From the NCBI RefSeq assembly GCF_914767665.1, contig NC_059502.1:45929812-45993811 (forward strand): DNA of 64,000 bases, given 5' to 3'. The DNA is from Harmonia axyridis. Its lineage: Eukaryota > Arthropoda > Insecta > Coleoptera > Coccinellidae. The notes below the pieces were generated by a model that was not told where the DNA came from, searched no databases, and saw only the letters and a program-made list of their open reading frames with translations. The position numbers and the translations under genes were made by a program. Below are positions 12,562-24,733 of this stretch, in pieces (the stretch's first letter is position 1; each line of letters opens with the position of its first letter).

Positions 12562-14730
12562 TTGTTGATTTTCTTGGACTCGGATGTCACGCAGGTATCT
12601 ATAATCTCCCACGTGGTAAGGTCAATTGCTGCTGTAACCACAAATGCACGACTGACTTCTGTTGTTGATTTCATTCGTTTGTTATTTTCTTCAATGTTTC
12701 TCATTCTAACACTTTTCATCGTATTGCACAGGGACGAAAGCTTGACACACGTGTCTATGGAAACCACATTGGTATAAGGGACTGTTCTCACTTCATTCTT
12801 TCTGTATAATGATCAATTATCCAAGTAAGCTATTCCACATTGTTGATTTTCTTGGACTCGGATGTCACGCAGGTAGCTATAATCTCCCACGTGGTAAGGT
12901 CAATTGCTGCTGTAATCACAAATGCACGACTGACTTCTGTTGTTGATTTGATTTGTTTGTTATTTCTTTCAATGTTTCTCATTCTAACACTTCTCATCGT
13001 ATTGCACAGGGACGAAAGCTTGACACACGTGTCTATGGAAACCACATTGTTATAAGGGACTGTTCTTATTCCCTTCTTTCTGTATAATGATCAATTATCC
13101 AAGTAAGCCATTCCACATTGTTGATTTTCTTGGACTCGGATGACACGCAGGTAGCTATAATCTTTTACGTGGTAAGGTCAATTGCTGCTGTAACCACAAA
13201 TGCACGACAGATATCTGTTGTTGATTTCATTTGTTTGTTATTTCCTTTAATGTTTCTCATTCTAACATTTTTCATCGTATTGCACAGGGACGAAAGCTTG
13301 ACACACGTGTCTAAGGAAACCACTTTGGTATAAGGGACTGTTCTTATTCCCTTCTTTTTGTTTAATGAACAATTATCCCAGTAAGCCGTTCCACATTGTT
13401 GATTTTCTTGGACTCGGATGACACGCAGGTAGCTATAATCTTTTACGTGTTAAGGTCAATTGCTGCTGTAACCACAAATGCACGACTGACTTCTGTTGTT
13501 GATTTCATTTGTTTGTTATTTCCTTTAATGTTTCTCATTCTAACACTTTTCATCGTATTGCACAGGGACGAAAGCTTGACACGCGTGTGTGAGGAAACCA
13601 CTTTGGTATAAGGGACTGTTCTTATTCCCTTCTTTTTGTTTAATGAACAATTATCCAAGTAAGCCATTCCACATTGTTGATTTTCTTGGACTCGGATGTC
13701 ACGCAGGTAGCTATAATCTCCCACGTGGTAAGGTCAATTGCTGCTGTAACCACGAATGCACGACTGACTTCTGTTGTTGATTTCATTCGTTTGTTATTTT
13801 CTTCAATGTTTCTCATTCTAACACTTTTCATCGTATTGCACATGGACGAAAGCTTGACACGCGTGTCTATGGAAACCACATTGTTATAAGGGACTGTTCT
13901 TATTCCCTTCTTTCTGTATAATGATCAATTATCCAAGTAAGCCATTCCACATTGTTGATTTTCTTGGACTCGGATGACACGCAGGTAGCTATAATCTTTT
14001 ACGTGGTAAGGTCAATTGCTGCTGTAACCACAAATGCACGACTGACTTCTGTTGTTGATTTCATTTGTTTGTTATTTCCTTTAATGTTTCTCATTCTAAC
14101 ATTTTTCATCGTATTGCACAGGGACGAAAGCTTGACACACGTGTCTAAGGAAACCACTTTGGTATAAGGGACTGTTCTTATTTCATTCTTTCTGTATAAT
14201 GATCAATTATCCAAGTAGGCCATTCCACATTGTTGATTTTCTTGGACTCGGATGACACGCGGGTAGCTATAATCTCCCACGTGGTAAGGTCAATTGCTGC
14301 TGTATCCACAATTGGACGGCTGACTTCTGTTGTTGATTTCATTTGTTTTTTATTTCCCTCAATGTTTCTCATTCTAACACTTCTCATCGTATTGCACAGG
14401 GACGAAAGCTTGACACACGTGACTATGGAAACCACATTGGTATAAGGGACTGTTCTTATTCCCTTCTTTCTGTATGATGATCAATTATCCAAGTAAGCCA
14501 TTCCACATTGTTGATTTTCTTGGACTCGGATGACACGCAGGTAGCTATAATCTTTAACGTGGTAAGGTCAATTGCTGCTGTAACCACAAATGCACGACTG
14601 ACTTCTGTTGTTGATTTCATTTGTTTGTTATTTCCTTCAATGTTTCTCATTCTTACACTTTTCATCGTATTGCACAGGGACGAAAGCTTGACACGCGTGT
14701 GTGAGGAAACCACTTTGGTATAAGGGACTG
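12562..14730. repeat. Satellite block paralogous to the retrotransposon insertion region (empty site)
   Basis: Monomers at 12562, 12840, 13118, 13396, 13674, 13952, 14230 and 14508 share variants, in the same order, with those at 37801, 38067, 38342, 38620, 38898, the split monomer 39176, 42584 and 42862. One marker is the rare acgtgttaagg (13445 and 38669); others are the double-variant 12840/38067 monomers and the atccacaattgg monomer directly right of the site. Here the monomer at 13952 is unbroken: agctataatc at 13987-13996 is the pre-insertion sequence. This block lacks the retrotransposon. Confidence 0.75.
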
Positions 14731-16294
14731 TTCTTATTCCCTTCTTTTTGTTTAATGAACAATTATCCAAGTAAGCCATTCCACATTGTTGATTTTCTTG
14801 GACTCGGATGACACGCAGGTAGCTATAATCTTTAACGTGGTAAGGTCAATTGCTGCTGTAACCACAAATGCACGACTGACTTCTGTTGTTGATTTCATTT
14901 GTTTGTTATTTCCTTCAATGTTTCTCATTCTTACACTTTTCATCGTATTGCACAGGGACGAAAGCTTGACACACGTGTCTAAGGAAACCACTTTGGTATA
15001 AGGGACTGTTCTTATTCCCTTCTTTATGTTTAATGAACAATTATCCGAGTAAGCCGTTCCACATTGTTGATTTTCTTGGACTCGGATGTCACGCAGGTAG
15101 CTATAATCTCCCACGTGGTAAGGTCAATTGCTGCTGTAACCACAAATAGACGACTGACTTCTGTTGTTGATTTCATTCGTTTGTTATTTTCTTCAATGTT
15201 TCTCATTATAACACTTTTCATCGTATTGCACAGGGACGAAAGCTTGACACACGTGTCTATGGAAACCACATTGGTATAAGGGACTGTTCTTACTTCATTC
15301 TTTCTGTATAATGATCAATTATCCAAGATAGCCATTCCACATTGTTGATTTTCTTGGACTCGGATGTCACGCAGGTAGCTATAATCTCCCACGTGGTAAG
15401 GTCAATTGCTGCTGTAATCACAAATGCACGACTGACTTCTGTTGTTGATTTGATTTGTTTGTTATTTCCTTCAATGTTTCTCATTCTAACACTTCTCATC
15501 GTATTGCACAGGGACGAAAGCTTGACACACGTGTCTATGGAAACCACATTGGTATAAGGGACTGTTCTTATTCCCTTCTTTCTGTATAATGATCAATTAT
15601 CCAAGTAAGCCATTCCACATTGTTGATTTTCTTGGACTCGGATGACACGCAGGTAGCTATAATCTTTTACGTGGTAAGGTCAATTACTGCTGTAACCACA
15701 AATGCACGACTGACTTCTGTTGTTGATTTCATTTGTTTGTTATTTCCTTCTATGTTTCTCATTCTAACATTTTTCATCGTATTGCACAGGGACGAAAGCT
15801 TGACACACGTGTCTATGGAAACCACATTGGTATAAGGGACTGTTCTTACTTCATTCTTTCTGTATAATGATCAATTATCCAAGATAGCCATTCCACATTG
15901 TTGATTTTCTTGGACTCGGATGTCACGCAGGTAGCTATAATCTCCCACGTGGTAAGGTCAATTGCTGCTGTAACCACGAATGCACGACTGACTTCTGTTG
16001 TTGATTTCATTCGTTTGTTATTTTCTTCAATGTTTCTCATTCTAACACTTTTCATCGTATTGCACATGGACGAAAGCTTGACACGCGTGTCTATGGAAAC
16101 CACATTGTTATAAGGGACTGTTCTTATTCCCTTCTTTCTGTATAATGATCAATTATCCAAGTAAGCCATTCCACATTGTTGATTTTCTTGGACTCGGATG
16201 ACACGCAGGTAGCTATAATCTTTTACGTGGTAAGGTCAATTGCTGCTGTAACCACAAATGCACGACTGACTTCTGTTGTTGATTTCATTTGTTT

Positions 16295-17929
16295 GTTATT
16301 TTCTTCAATGATTCTCATTCTAACACTTTTCATCGTATTGCACAGGGACGAAAGCTTGACACACGTGTCTATGGAAACCACATTGGTATAAGGGACTGTT
16401 CTTAGTTCATTCTTTCTGTATAATGATCAATTATCCAAGTAAGCCATTCCACATTGTTGATTTTCTTGGACTCGGATGACACGCGGGTAGCTATAATCTC
16501 CCACGTGGTAAGGTCAATTGCTGCTGTATCCACAATTGGACGGCTAACTTCTGTTGTTGATTTCATTTGTTTTTTATTTCCTTCAATGTTTCTCATTCTA
16601 ACACTTCTCATCGTATTGCACAGGGACGAAAGCTTGACACACGTGTCTATGGAAACCACATTGGTATAAGGGACTGTTCTTATTCCCTTCTTTCTGTATG
16701 ATGATCAATTATCCAAGTAAGCCATTCCACATTGTTGGTTTTCTTGGACTCGGATGACACGCAGGTAGCTATAATCTTTAACGTGGTAAGGTCAATTGCT
16801 GCTGTAACCACAAATGCACGACTGACTTCTGTTGTTGATTTCATTTGTTTGTTATTTCCTTCAATGTTTCTCATTCTTACACTTTTCATCGTATTGCACA
16901 GGGACGAAAGCTTGACACACGTGTCTAAGGAAACCACTTTGGTATAAGGGACTGTTCTTATGCCCTTCTTTATGTTTAATGAACAATTATCCGAGTAAGC
17001 CGTTCCACATTGTTGATTATCTTGGACTCGGATGTCACGCAGGTATCTATAATCTCCCACGTGGTGAGGTCAATTGCTGCTGTAACCATAAATGCACGAC
17101 TGACTTCTGTTGCTGATTTCATTCGTTTGTTATTTTCTTCAATGTTTCTCATTCTAACACTTTTCATCGTATTGCACAGGGACGAAAGCTTGACACACGT
17201 GTCTATGGAAACCACATTGGTATAAGGGACTGTTCTTACTTCATTCTTTCTGTATAATGATCAATTATCCAAGTAAGCCATTCCACATTGTTGATTTTCT
17301 TGGACTCGGATGTCACGCAGGTAGCTATAATCTCCCACGTGGTAAGGTCAATTGCTGCTGTAATCACAAATGCACGACTGACTTCTGTTGTTGATTTGAT
17401 TTGTTTGTTATTTCCTTCAATGTTTCTCATTCTAACACTTCTCATCGTATTGCACAGGGACGAAAGCTTGACACACGTGTCTATGGAAACCACATTGTTA
17501 TAAGGGACTGTTCTTATTCCCTTCTTTCTGTATAATGATCAATTATCCAAGTAAGCCATTCCACATTGTTGATTTTCTTGGACTCGGATGACACGCAGGT
17601 AGCTATAATCTTTTACGTGGTAAGGTCAATTGCTGCTGTAACCACAAATGCACGACTGACTTCTGTTGTTGATTTCATTTGTTTGTTATTTCCTTTAATG
17701 TTTCTCATTCTAACATTTTTCATCGTATTGCACAGGGACGAAAGCTTGACACACGTGTCTAAGGAAACCACTTTGGTATAAGGACTGTTCTTATTCCCTT
17801 CTTTTTGTTTAATGAACAATTATCCAAGTAAGCCGTTCAACATTGTTGATTTTCTTGGGCTCGGATGTCACGCAGGTAGCTGTAATCTCCCACGTGGTAA
17901 GGTCAATTGCTGTTGTAACCACAAAAGCA
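16295..17929. repeat. Duplicated block (offset 5559 bp), copy B
   Basis: Counterpart of 10736-12370, with the same caatgattctc (16306), cttagttcatt (16401), cttatgccc, gtggtgaggtc/aaccataaatg, ttgctgattt and tataaggactg variants. The left edge lies in the 16176 monomer. Its first part is of the cttttacg type and its second part is of the 10617 type, so the block begins inside a chimeric monomer. Confidence 0.82.
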
Positions 17930-18393
17930 CGACTGACGTCTGTTGATTTCATTCGTTTGTTATTTTCTTCAATGTTTCTCATTCTAACACTTTTCATCGT
18001 ATTGCACAGGGACGAAAGCTTGACACACGTGTCTATGGAAACCACATTGGTATAAGGGACTGTTCTTACTTCATTCTTTCTGTATAATGATCAATTATCC
18101 AAGTAAGCCATTCCACATTGTTGATTTTCTTGGACTCGGATGACACGCGGGTAGCTATAATCTCCCACGTGGTAAGGTCAATTGCTGCTGTAACCACAAT
18201 TGGACGGCTGACTTCTGTTGTTGATTTCATTCGTTTGTTATTTTCTTCAATGTTTCTCATTCTAACACTTTTCATCGTATTGCACAGTGACGAAAGCTTG
18301 ACACACGTGTCTAAGGAAACCACTTTGGTATGAGGGACTTCTCTTCTTCCCTTTTTTCTTTTTGATGAACAATTATCCAAGTAAGCCATTCAA
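17058..18393. repeat. Tandem-duplicated block (1336 bp), copy A, ending in an aberrant segment
   Basis: Sequence from gtggtgaggtc (17061) onward recurs from 18397 at an offset of 1336 bp, through ttgctgattt, the 1-bp-short linker tataaggactg and the 3-bp-short gacgtctgttgattt. Copy A ends with a unique segment (about 18226-18393) containing cacagtgacg and an unusual linker, gagggacttctcttcttccc. It joins copy B out of register. Confidence 0.82.
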
Positions 18394-18623
18394 CACGTGG
18401 TGAGGTCAATTGCTGCTGTAACCATAAATGCACGACTGACTTCTGTTGCTGATTTCATTCGTTTGTTATTTTCTTCAATGTTTCTCATTCTAACACTTTT
18501 CATCGTATTGCACAGGGACGAAAGCTTGACACACGTGTCTATGGAAACCACATTGGTATAAGGGACTGTTCTTACTTCATTCTTTCTGTATAATGATCAA
18601 TTATCCAAGTAAGCCATTCCACA
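18346..18623. other. Short satellite monomer with a 50-bp deficit
   Basis: Successive landmarks at 18118 and 18624 are 506 bp apart where 556 is expected. The missing part would run from the end of the linker (after ccattcaac) to just before cacgtgg, removing ttgttgatttt and gactcggatg. The join ttcaacacgtgg fits two parents, ...ttcaacattg and ...ctcccacgtgg, overlapping by ca (18394-18395). This is the only large length change seen in the array. Confidence 0.88.
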
Positions 18624-19560
18624 TTGTTGATTTTCTTGGACTCGGATGTCACGCAGGTAGCTATAATCTCCCACGTGGTAAGGTCAATTGCTGCTGTAAT
18701 CACAAATGCACGACTGACTTCTGTTGTTGATTTGATTTGTTTGTTATTTCCTTCAATGTTTCTCATTCTAACACTTCTCATCGTATTGCACAGGGACGAA
18801 AGCTTGACACACGTGTCTATGGAAACCACATTGTTATAAGGGACTGTTCTTATTCCCTTCTTTCTGTATAATGATCAATTATCCAAGTAAGCCATTCCAC
18901 ATTGTTGATTTTCTTGGACTCGGATGACACTAGGTAGCTATAATCTTTTACGTGGTAAGGTCAATTGCTGCTGTAACCACAAATGCACGACTGACTTCTG
19001 TTGTTGATTTCATTTGTTTGTTATTTCCTTTAATGTTTCTCATTCTAACATTTTTCATCGTATTGCACAGGGACGAAAGCTTGACACACGTGTCTAAGGA
19101 AACCACTTTGGTATAAGGACTGTTCTTATTCCCTTCTTTTTGTTTAATGAACAATTATCCAAGTAAGCCGTTCAACATTGTTGATTTTCTTGGGCTCGGA
19201 TGTCACGCAGGTAGCTGTAATCTCCCACGTGGTAAGGTCAATTGCTGTTGTAACCACAAAAGCACGACTGACGTCTGTTGATTTCATTCGTTTGTTATTT
19301 TCTTCAATGTTTCTCATTCTAACACTTTTCATCGTATTGCACAGGGACGAAAGCTTGACACACGTGTCTATGGAAACCACATTGGTATAAGGGACTGTTC
19401 TTACTTCATTCTTTCTGTATAATGATCAATTATCCAAGTAAGCCATTCCACATTGTTGATTTTCTTGGACTCGGATGACACGCGGGTAGCTATAATCTCC
19501 CACGTGGTAAGGTCAATTGCTGCTGTAACCACAATTGGACGGCTGACTTCTGTTGTTGAT
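18394..19560. repeat. Tandem-duplicated block, copy B
   Basis: Begins in the middle of a monomer at cacgtggtgagg and matches copy A to about 19560. It carries one private 1-base loss (gatgacactagg near 18926). The right part of the 19453 monomer differs from its counterpart at 18118. Confidence 0.8.
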
Positions 19561-20563
19561 TTCATTTGTTTTTTATTTCCTTCAATGTTTCTCATTCTAA
19601 CACTTCTCATCGTATTGCACAGGGTCGAAAGCTTGACACACGTGTCTATGGAAACCACATTGGTATAAGGGACTGTTCTCATTCCCTTCTTTCTGTATGA
19701 TGATCAATTATCCAAGTAAGCCATTCCACATTGTTGATTTTCTTGGAATCGGATGACACGCAGGTAGCTATAATCTTTAACGTGGTAAGGTCAATTGCTG
19801 CTGTAACCACAAATGCACGACTGACTTCTGTTGTTAATTTCATTTGTTTGTTATTTCCTTCAATGTTTCTCATTCTAACACTTTTCATCGTATTGCACAG
19901 GGCCGAAAGCTTGACACACGTGTCTAAGGAAACCACTTTGGTATAAGGGACTGTTCTTATTCCCTTCTTTATGTTTAATGAACAATTATCCGAGTAAGTC
20001 GTTCCACATTGTTGATTTTCTTGGACTCGGATGTCACGCAGGAAGCTATAATCTTTAACGTGGTAAGGTCAATTGCTGCTGTAACCACAAATGCACGACT
20101 GACTTCTGTTGTTAATTTCATTTGTTTGTTATTTTCTTCAATGTTTCTCATTCTAACACTTTTCATCGTATTGCACAGGGCCGAAAGCTTGACACACGTG
20201 TCTAAGGAAACCACTTTGGTATAAGGGACTGTTCTTATTCCCTTCTTTATGTTTAATGAACAATTATCCGAGTAAGTCGTTCCACATTGTTGATTTTCTT
20301 GGACTCGGATGACACGCAGGTAGCTATAATCTTTTACGTGGTAAGGTCAATTGCTGCTGTAATCACAAATACACGACTGACTTCTGTTGTTGATTTCATT
20401 CGTTTGTTATTTTCTTCAATGTTTCTCATTCTAACACTTTTCATCGTATTGCACAGGGACAAAGCTTGACACACGTGTCTATGGAAACCACATTGGTATA
20501 AGGGACTGTTCTTACTTCATTCTTTCTGTATAATGATCAATTATCCAAGTAAGCCATTCCACA
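19453..20563. repeat. Block related to 28067-28900, with one extra monomer
   Basis: Monomers here match 28067, 28345 and 28623: aaccacaattgg; then ggaatcggatgacac with gttaatttc; then caggaagctataatc. This copy has an additional chimeric monomer at 20009, which joins the caggaagc start of the 28623 type to the ctttaacg and gttaatttc body of the 19731 type. The 20287 monomer is one base short (gggacaaagc, near 20459). A one-monomer unequal exchange explains the difference. Confidence 0.72.
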
Positions 20564-20841
20564 TTGTTGATTTTCTTGGACTCGGATGTCACGCAGGTAG
20601 CTATAATCTCCCACGTGGTAAGGTCAATTGCTGCTGTAATCACAAATGCACGACTGACTTCTGTTGTTGATTTGATTTGTTTGTTATTTCCTTCAATGTT
20701 TCTCATTCTAACACTTCTCATCGTATTGCACAGGGACGAAAGCTTGACACACGTGTCTATGGAAACCACATTGGTAAAAGGGACTGTTCTTATTCCCTTC
20801 TTTCTGTATAATGATCAATTATCCAAGTAAGCCATTCCACA

Positions 20842-22787
20842 TTGTTGATTTTCATGGACTCGGCTGACACGCAGGTAGCTATTATCTTTTACGTGGTAAG
20901 GTCAATTGCTGCTGTAACCACAAATGCACGACTGACTTCTGTTGTTGATTTCATTTGTTTTTTATTTCCTTTAATGTTTCTCATTCTAACATTTTTCATC
21001 GTATTGCACAGGGACGAAAGCTTGACACACGTGTCTAAGGAAACCACTTTGGTATAAGGGACTGTTCTTATTCCTTTCTTTTTGTTTAATGAACAATTAT
21101 CCAAGTAAGCCGTTCCACATTGTTGATTTTCTTGGGCTCGGATGTCACGCAGGTAGCTGTAATCTCCCACGTGGTAAGGTCAATTGCTGCTGTAACCACA
21201 AATGCACGACTGACTTCTGTTGTTGATTTCATTCGTTTGTTATTTTCTTCAATGTTTCTCATTCTAACACTTTTCATCGTATTGCACAGGGACGAAAGCT
21301 TGACACGCGTGTCTAAGGAAACCACTTTGGTATAAGGGACTGTTCTTATTCCTTTCTTTTTGTTTAATGAACAATTATCCAAGTAAGCCGTTCCACATTG
21401 TTGATTTTCTTGGACTCGGATGTCACGCAGGTAGCTATAATCTCCCACGTGGTAAGGTCAATTGCTGCTGTAACCACGAATGCACGACTGACTTCTGTTG
21501 TTGATTTCATTCGTTTGTTATTTTCTTCAATGTTTCTCATTCTTACACTTCTCATCGTATTGCACAGAGACGAAAGCTTGACACACGTGTCTATGGAAAC
21601 CACATTGGTATAAGGGACTGTTCTTACTTCATTCTTTCTGTATAATGATCAATTATCCAAGTAAGCCATTCCACATTGTTGATTTTCTTGGACTCGGATG
21701 ACACGCGGGTAGCTATAATCTCTCACGTGGTAAGGTCAATTGCTGCTGTAACCACAATTGGACGGCTGACTTCTGTTGTTGATTTCATTTGTTTTTTATT
21801 TCTTTCAATGTTTCTCATTCTAACACTTCTCATCGTATTGCACAGGGACGAAAGCTTGACACACGTGTCTATGGAAACCACATTGGTATAAGGGACTGTT
21901 CTTATTCCCTTCTTTCTGTATGATGATCAATTATCCATGTAAGCCATTCCACATTGTTGATTTTCTTGGACTCGGATGACACGCAGGTAGCTATAATCTT
22001 TAACGTGGTAAGGTCAATTGCTGCTGTAACCACAAATGCACGACTTACTTTTGTTGTTGATTTCATTTGTTTGTTATTTCCTTCAATGTTTCTCAGTCTA
22101 ACACTTTTCATCGTATTGCACAGGGACGAAAGCTTGACACACGTGTCTAAGGAAACCACTTTGGTATAAGGGACTGTTCTTATTCCCTTCTTTATGTTTA
22201 ATGAACAATTATCCGAGTAAGCCGTTCCACATTGTTGATTTTCTTGGACTCGGATGTCACGCAGGTATCTATAATCTCCCACGTGGTAAGGTCAATTGCT
22301 GCTGTAACCACAAATGCACGACTGACTTCTGTTGTTGATTTCATTCGTTTGTTATTTTCTTCAATGTTTCTCATTCTAACACTTTTCATCGTATTGCACA
22401 GGGACGAAAGCTTGACACACGTGTCTATGGAAACCACATTGGTATAAGGGACTGTTCTTACTTCATTCTTTCTGTATAATGATCAATTATCCAAGTAAGC
22501 CATTCCACATTGTTGATTTTCTTGGACTCGGGTGTCACGCAGGTAGCTATAATCTCCCACGTGGTAAGGTCAATTGCTGCTGTAATCACAAATGCACGAC
22601 TGACTTCTGTTGTTGATTTCATTCGTTTGTTATTTTCTTCAATGTTTCTCATTCTAACACTTTTCATCGTATTGCACAGGGACGAAAGCTTGACACACGT
22701 GTCTATGGAAACCACATTGGTAAAAGGGACTGTTCTTATTCCCTTCTTTCTGTATAATGATCAATTATCCAAGTAAGCCATTCCACA
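20842..22787. repeat. 7-monomer higher-order repeat unit, copy 1 (1946 bp)
   Basis: Seven monomers that recur as a set at +1946 and +3892. Private markers in order: ttttcatggactcggctgac in monomer 1 (20842); a tgggctcgg monomer (21120); cacagagacg (about 21564); tctcacgtgg with aaccacaattgg (21676 monomer); ccatgtaagcc then ctcagtctaac (21954 monomer); gtatctataatc (22232 monomer); and cgggtgtcacg (22510 monomer). 1946 is exactly 7 x 278. Copy 1 has a private change, cttttgttg at about 22050, relative to cttctgttg in copies 2 and 3. Confidence 0.9.
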
Positions 22788-24733
22788 TTGTTGATTTTCA
22801 TGGACTCGGCTGACACGCAGGTAGCTATTATCTTTTACGTGGTAAGGTCAATTGCTGCTGTAACCACAAATGCACGACTGACTTCTGTTGTTGATTTCAT
22901 TTGTTTTTTATTTCCTTTAATGTTTCTCATTTTAACATTTTTCATCGTATTGCACAGGGACGAAAGCTTGACACACGTGTCTAAGGAAACCACTTTGGTA
23001 TAAGGGACTGTTCTTATTCCCTTCTTTTTGTTTAATGAACAATTATCCAAGTAAGCCGTTCCACATTGTTGATTTTCTTGGGCTCGGATGTCACGCAGGT
23101 AGCTGTAATCTCCCACGTGGTAAGGTCAATTGCTGCTGTAACCACAAATGCACGACTGACTTCTGTTGTTGATTTCATTCGTTTGTTATTTTCTTCAATG
23201 TTTCTCATTCTAACACTTTTCATCGTATTGCACAGGGACGAAAGCTTGACACGCGTGTCTAAGGAAACAACTTTGGTATAAGGGACTGTTCTTATTCCCT
23301 TCTTTTTGTTTAATGAACAATTATCCAAGTAAGCCATTCCACATTGTTGATTTTCTTGGACTCGGATGTCACGCAGGTAGCTATAATATCCCACGTGGTA
23401 AGGTCAATTGCAGCTGTAACCACGAATGCACGACTGACTTCTGTTGTTGATTTCATTCGTTTGTTATTTTCTTCAATGTTTCTCATTCTAACACTTCTCA
23501 TCGTATTGCACAGAGACGAAAGCTTGACACACGTGTCTATGGAAACCACATTGGTATAAGGGACTGTTCTTACTTCATTCTTTCTGTATAATGATCAATT
23601 ATCCAAGTAAGCCATTCCACATTGTTGATTTTCTTGGACTCGGATGACACGCGGGTAGCTATAATCTCTCACGTGGTAAGGTCAATTGCTGCTGTAACCA
23701 CAATTGGACGGCTGACTTCTGTTGTTGATTTCATTTGTTTTTTATTTCTTTCAATGTTTCTCATTCTAACACTTCTCATCGTATTGCACAGGGACGAAAG
23801 CTTGACACACGTGTCTATGGAAACCACATTGGTATAAGGGACTGTTCTTATTCCCTACTTTCTGTATGATGATCAATTATCCATGTAAGCCATTCCACAT
23901 TGTTGATTTTCTTGGACTCGGATGACACGCAGGTAGCTATAATCTTTAACGTGGTAAGGTCAATTGCTGCTGTAACCACAAATGCACGACTTACTTCTGT
24001 TGTTGATTTCATTTGTTTGTTATTTCCTTCAATGTTTCTCAGTCTAACACTTTTCATCGTATTGCACAGGGACGAAAGCTTGACACACGTGTCTAAGGAA
24101 ACCACTTTGGTATAAGGGACTGTTCTTATTCCCTTCTTTATGTTTAATGAACAATTATCCGAGTAAGCCGTTCCACATTGTTGATTTTCTTGGACTCGGA
24201 TGTCACGCAGGTATCTATAATCTCCCACGTGGTAAGGTCAATTGCTGCTGTAACCACAAATGCACGACTGACTTCTGTTGTTGATTTCATTCGTTTGTTA
24301 TTTTCTTCAATGTTTCTCATTCTAACACTTTTCATCGTATTGCACAGGGACGAAAGCTTGACACACGTGTCTATGGAAACCACATTGGTATAAGGGACTG
24401 TTCTTACTTCATTCTTTCTGTATAATGATCAATTATCCAAGTAAGCCATTCCACATTGTTGATTTTCTTGGACTCGGGTGTCACGCAGGTAGCTATAATC
24501 TCCCACGTGGTAAGGTCAATTGCTGCTGTAATCACAAATGCACGACTGACTTCTGTTGTTGATTTCATTCGTTTGTTATTTTCTTCAATGTTTCTCATTC
24601 TAACACTTTTCATCGTATTGCACAGGGACGAAAGCTTGACACACGTGTCTATGGAAACCACATTGGTAAAAGGGACTGTTCTTATTCCCTTCTTTCTGTA
24701 TAATGATCAATTATCCAAGTAAGCCATTCCACA
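22788..24733. repeat. 7-monomer higher-order repeat unit, copy 2 (1946 bp)
   Basis: Same seven-monomer order and markers as copy 1. The catggactcggctgac monomer opens it at 22788, cacagagacg falls at about 23510, ctcagtctaac at about 24039, and the cgggtgtcacg monomer closes it. Seen differences from copy 3 are few, for example ataatatccc near 23387 against ataatctccc near 25333. The near identity points to recent tandem duplication. Confidence 0.92.
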
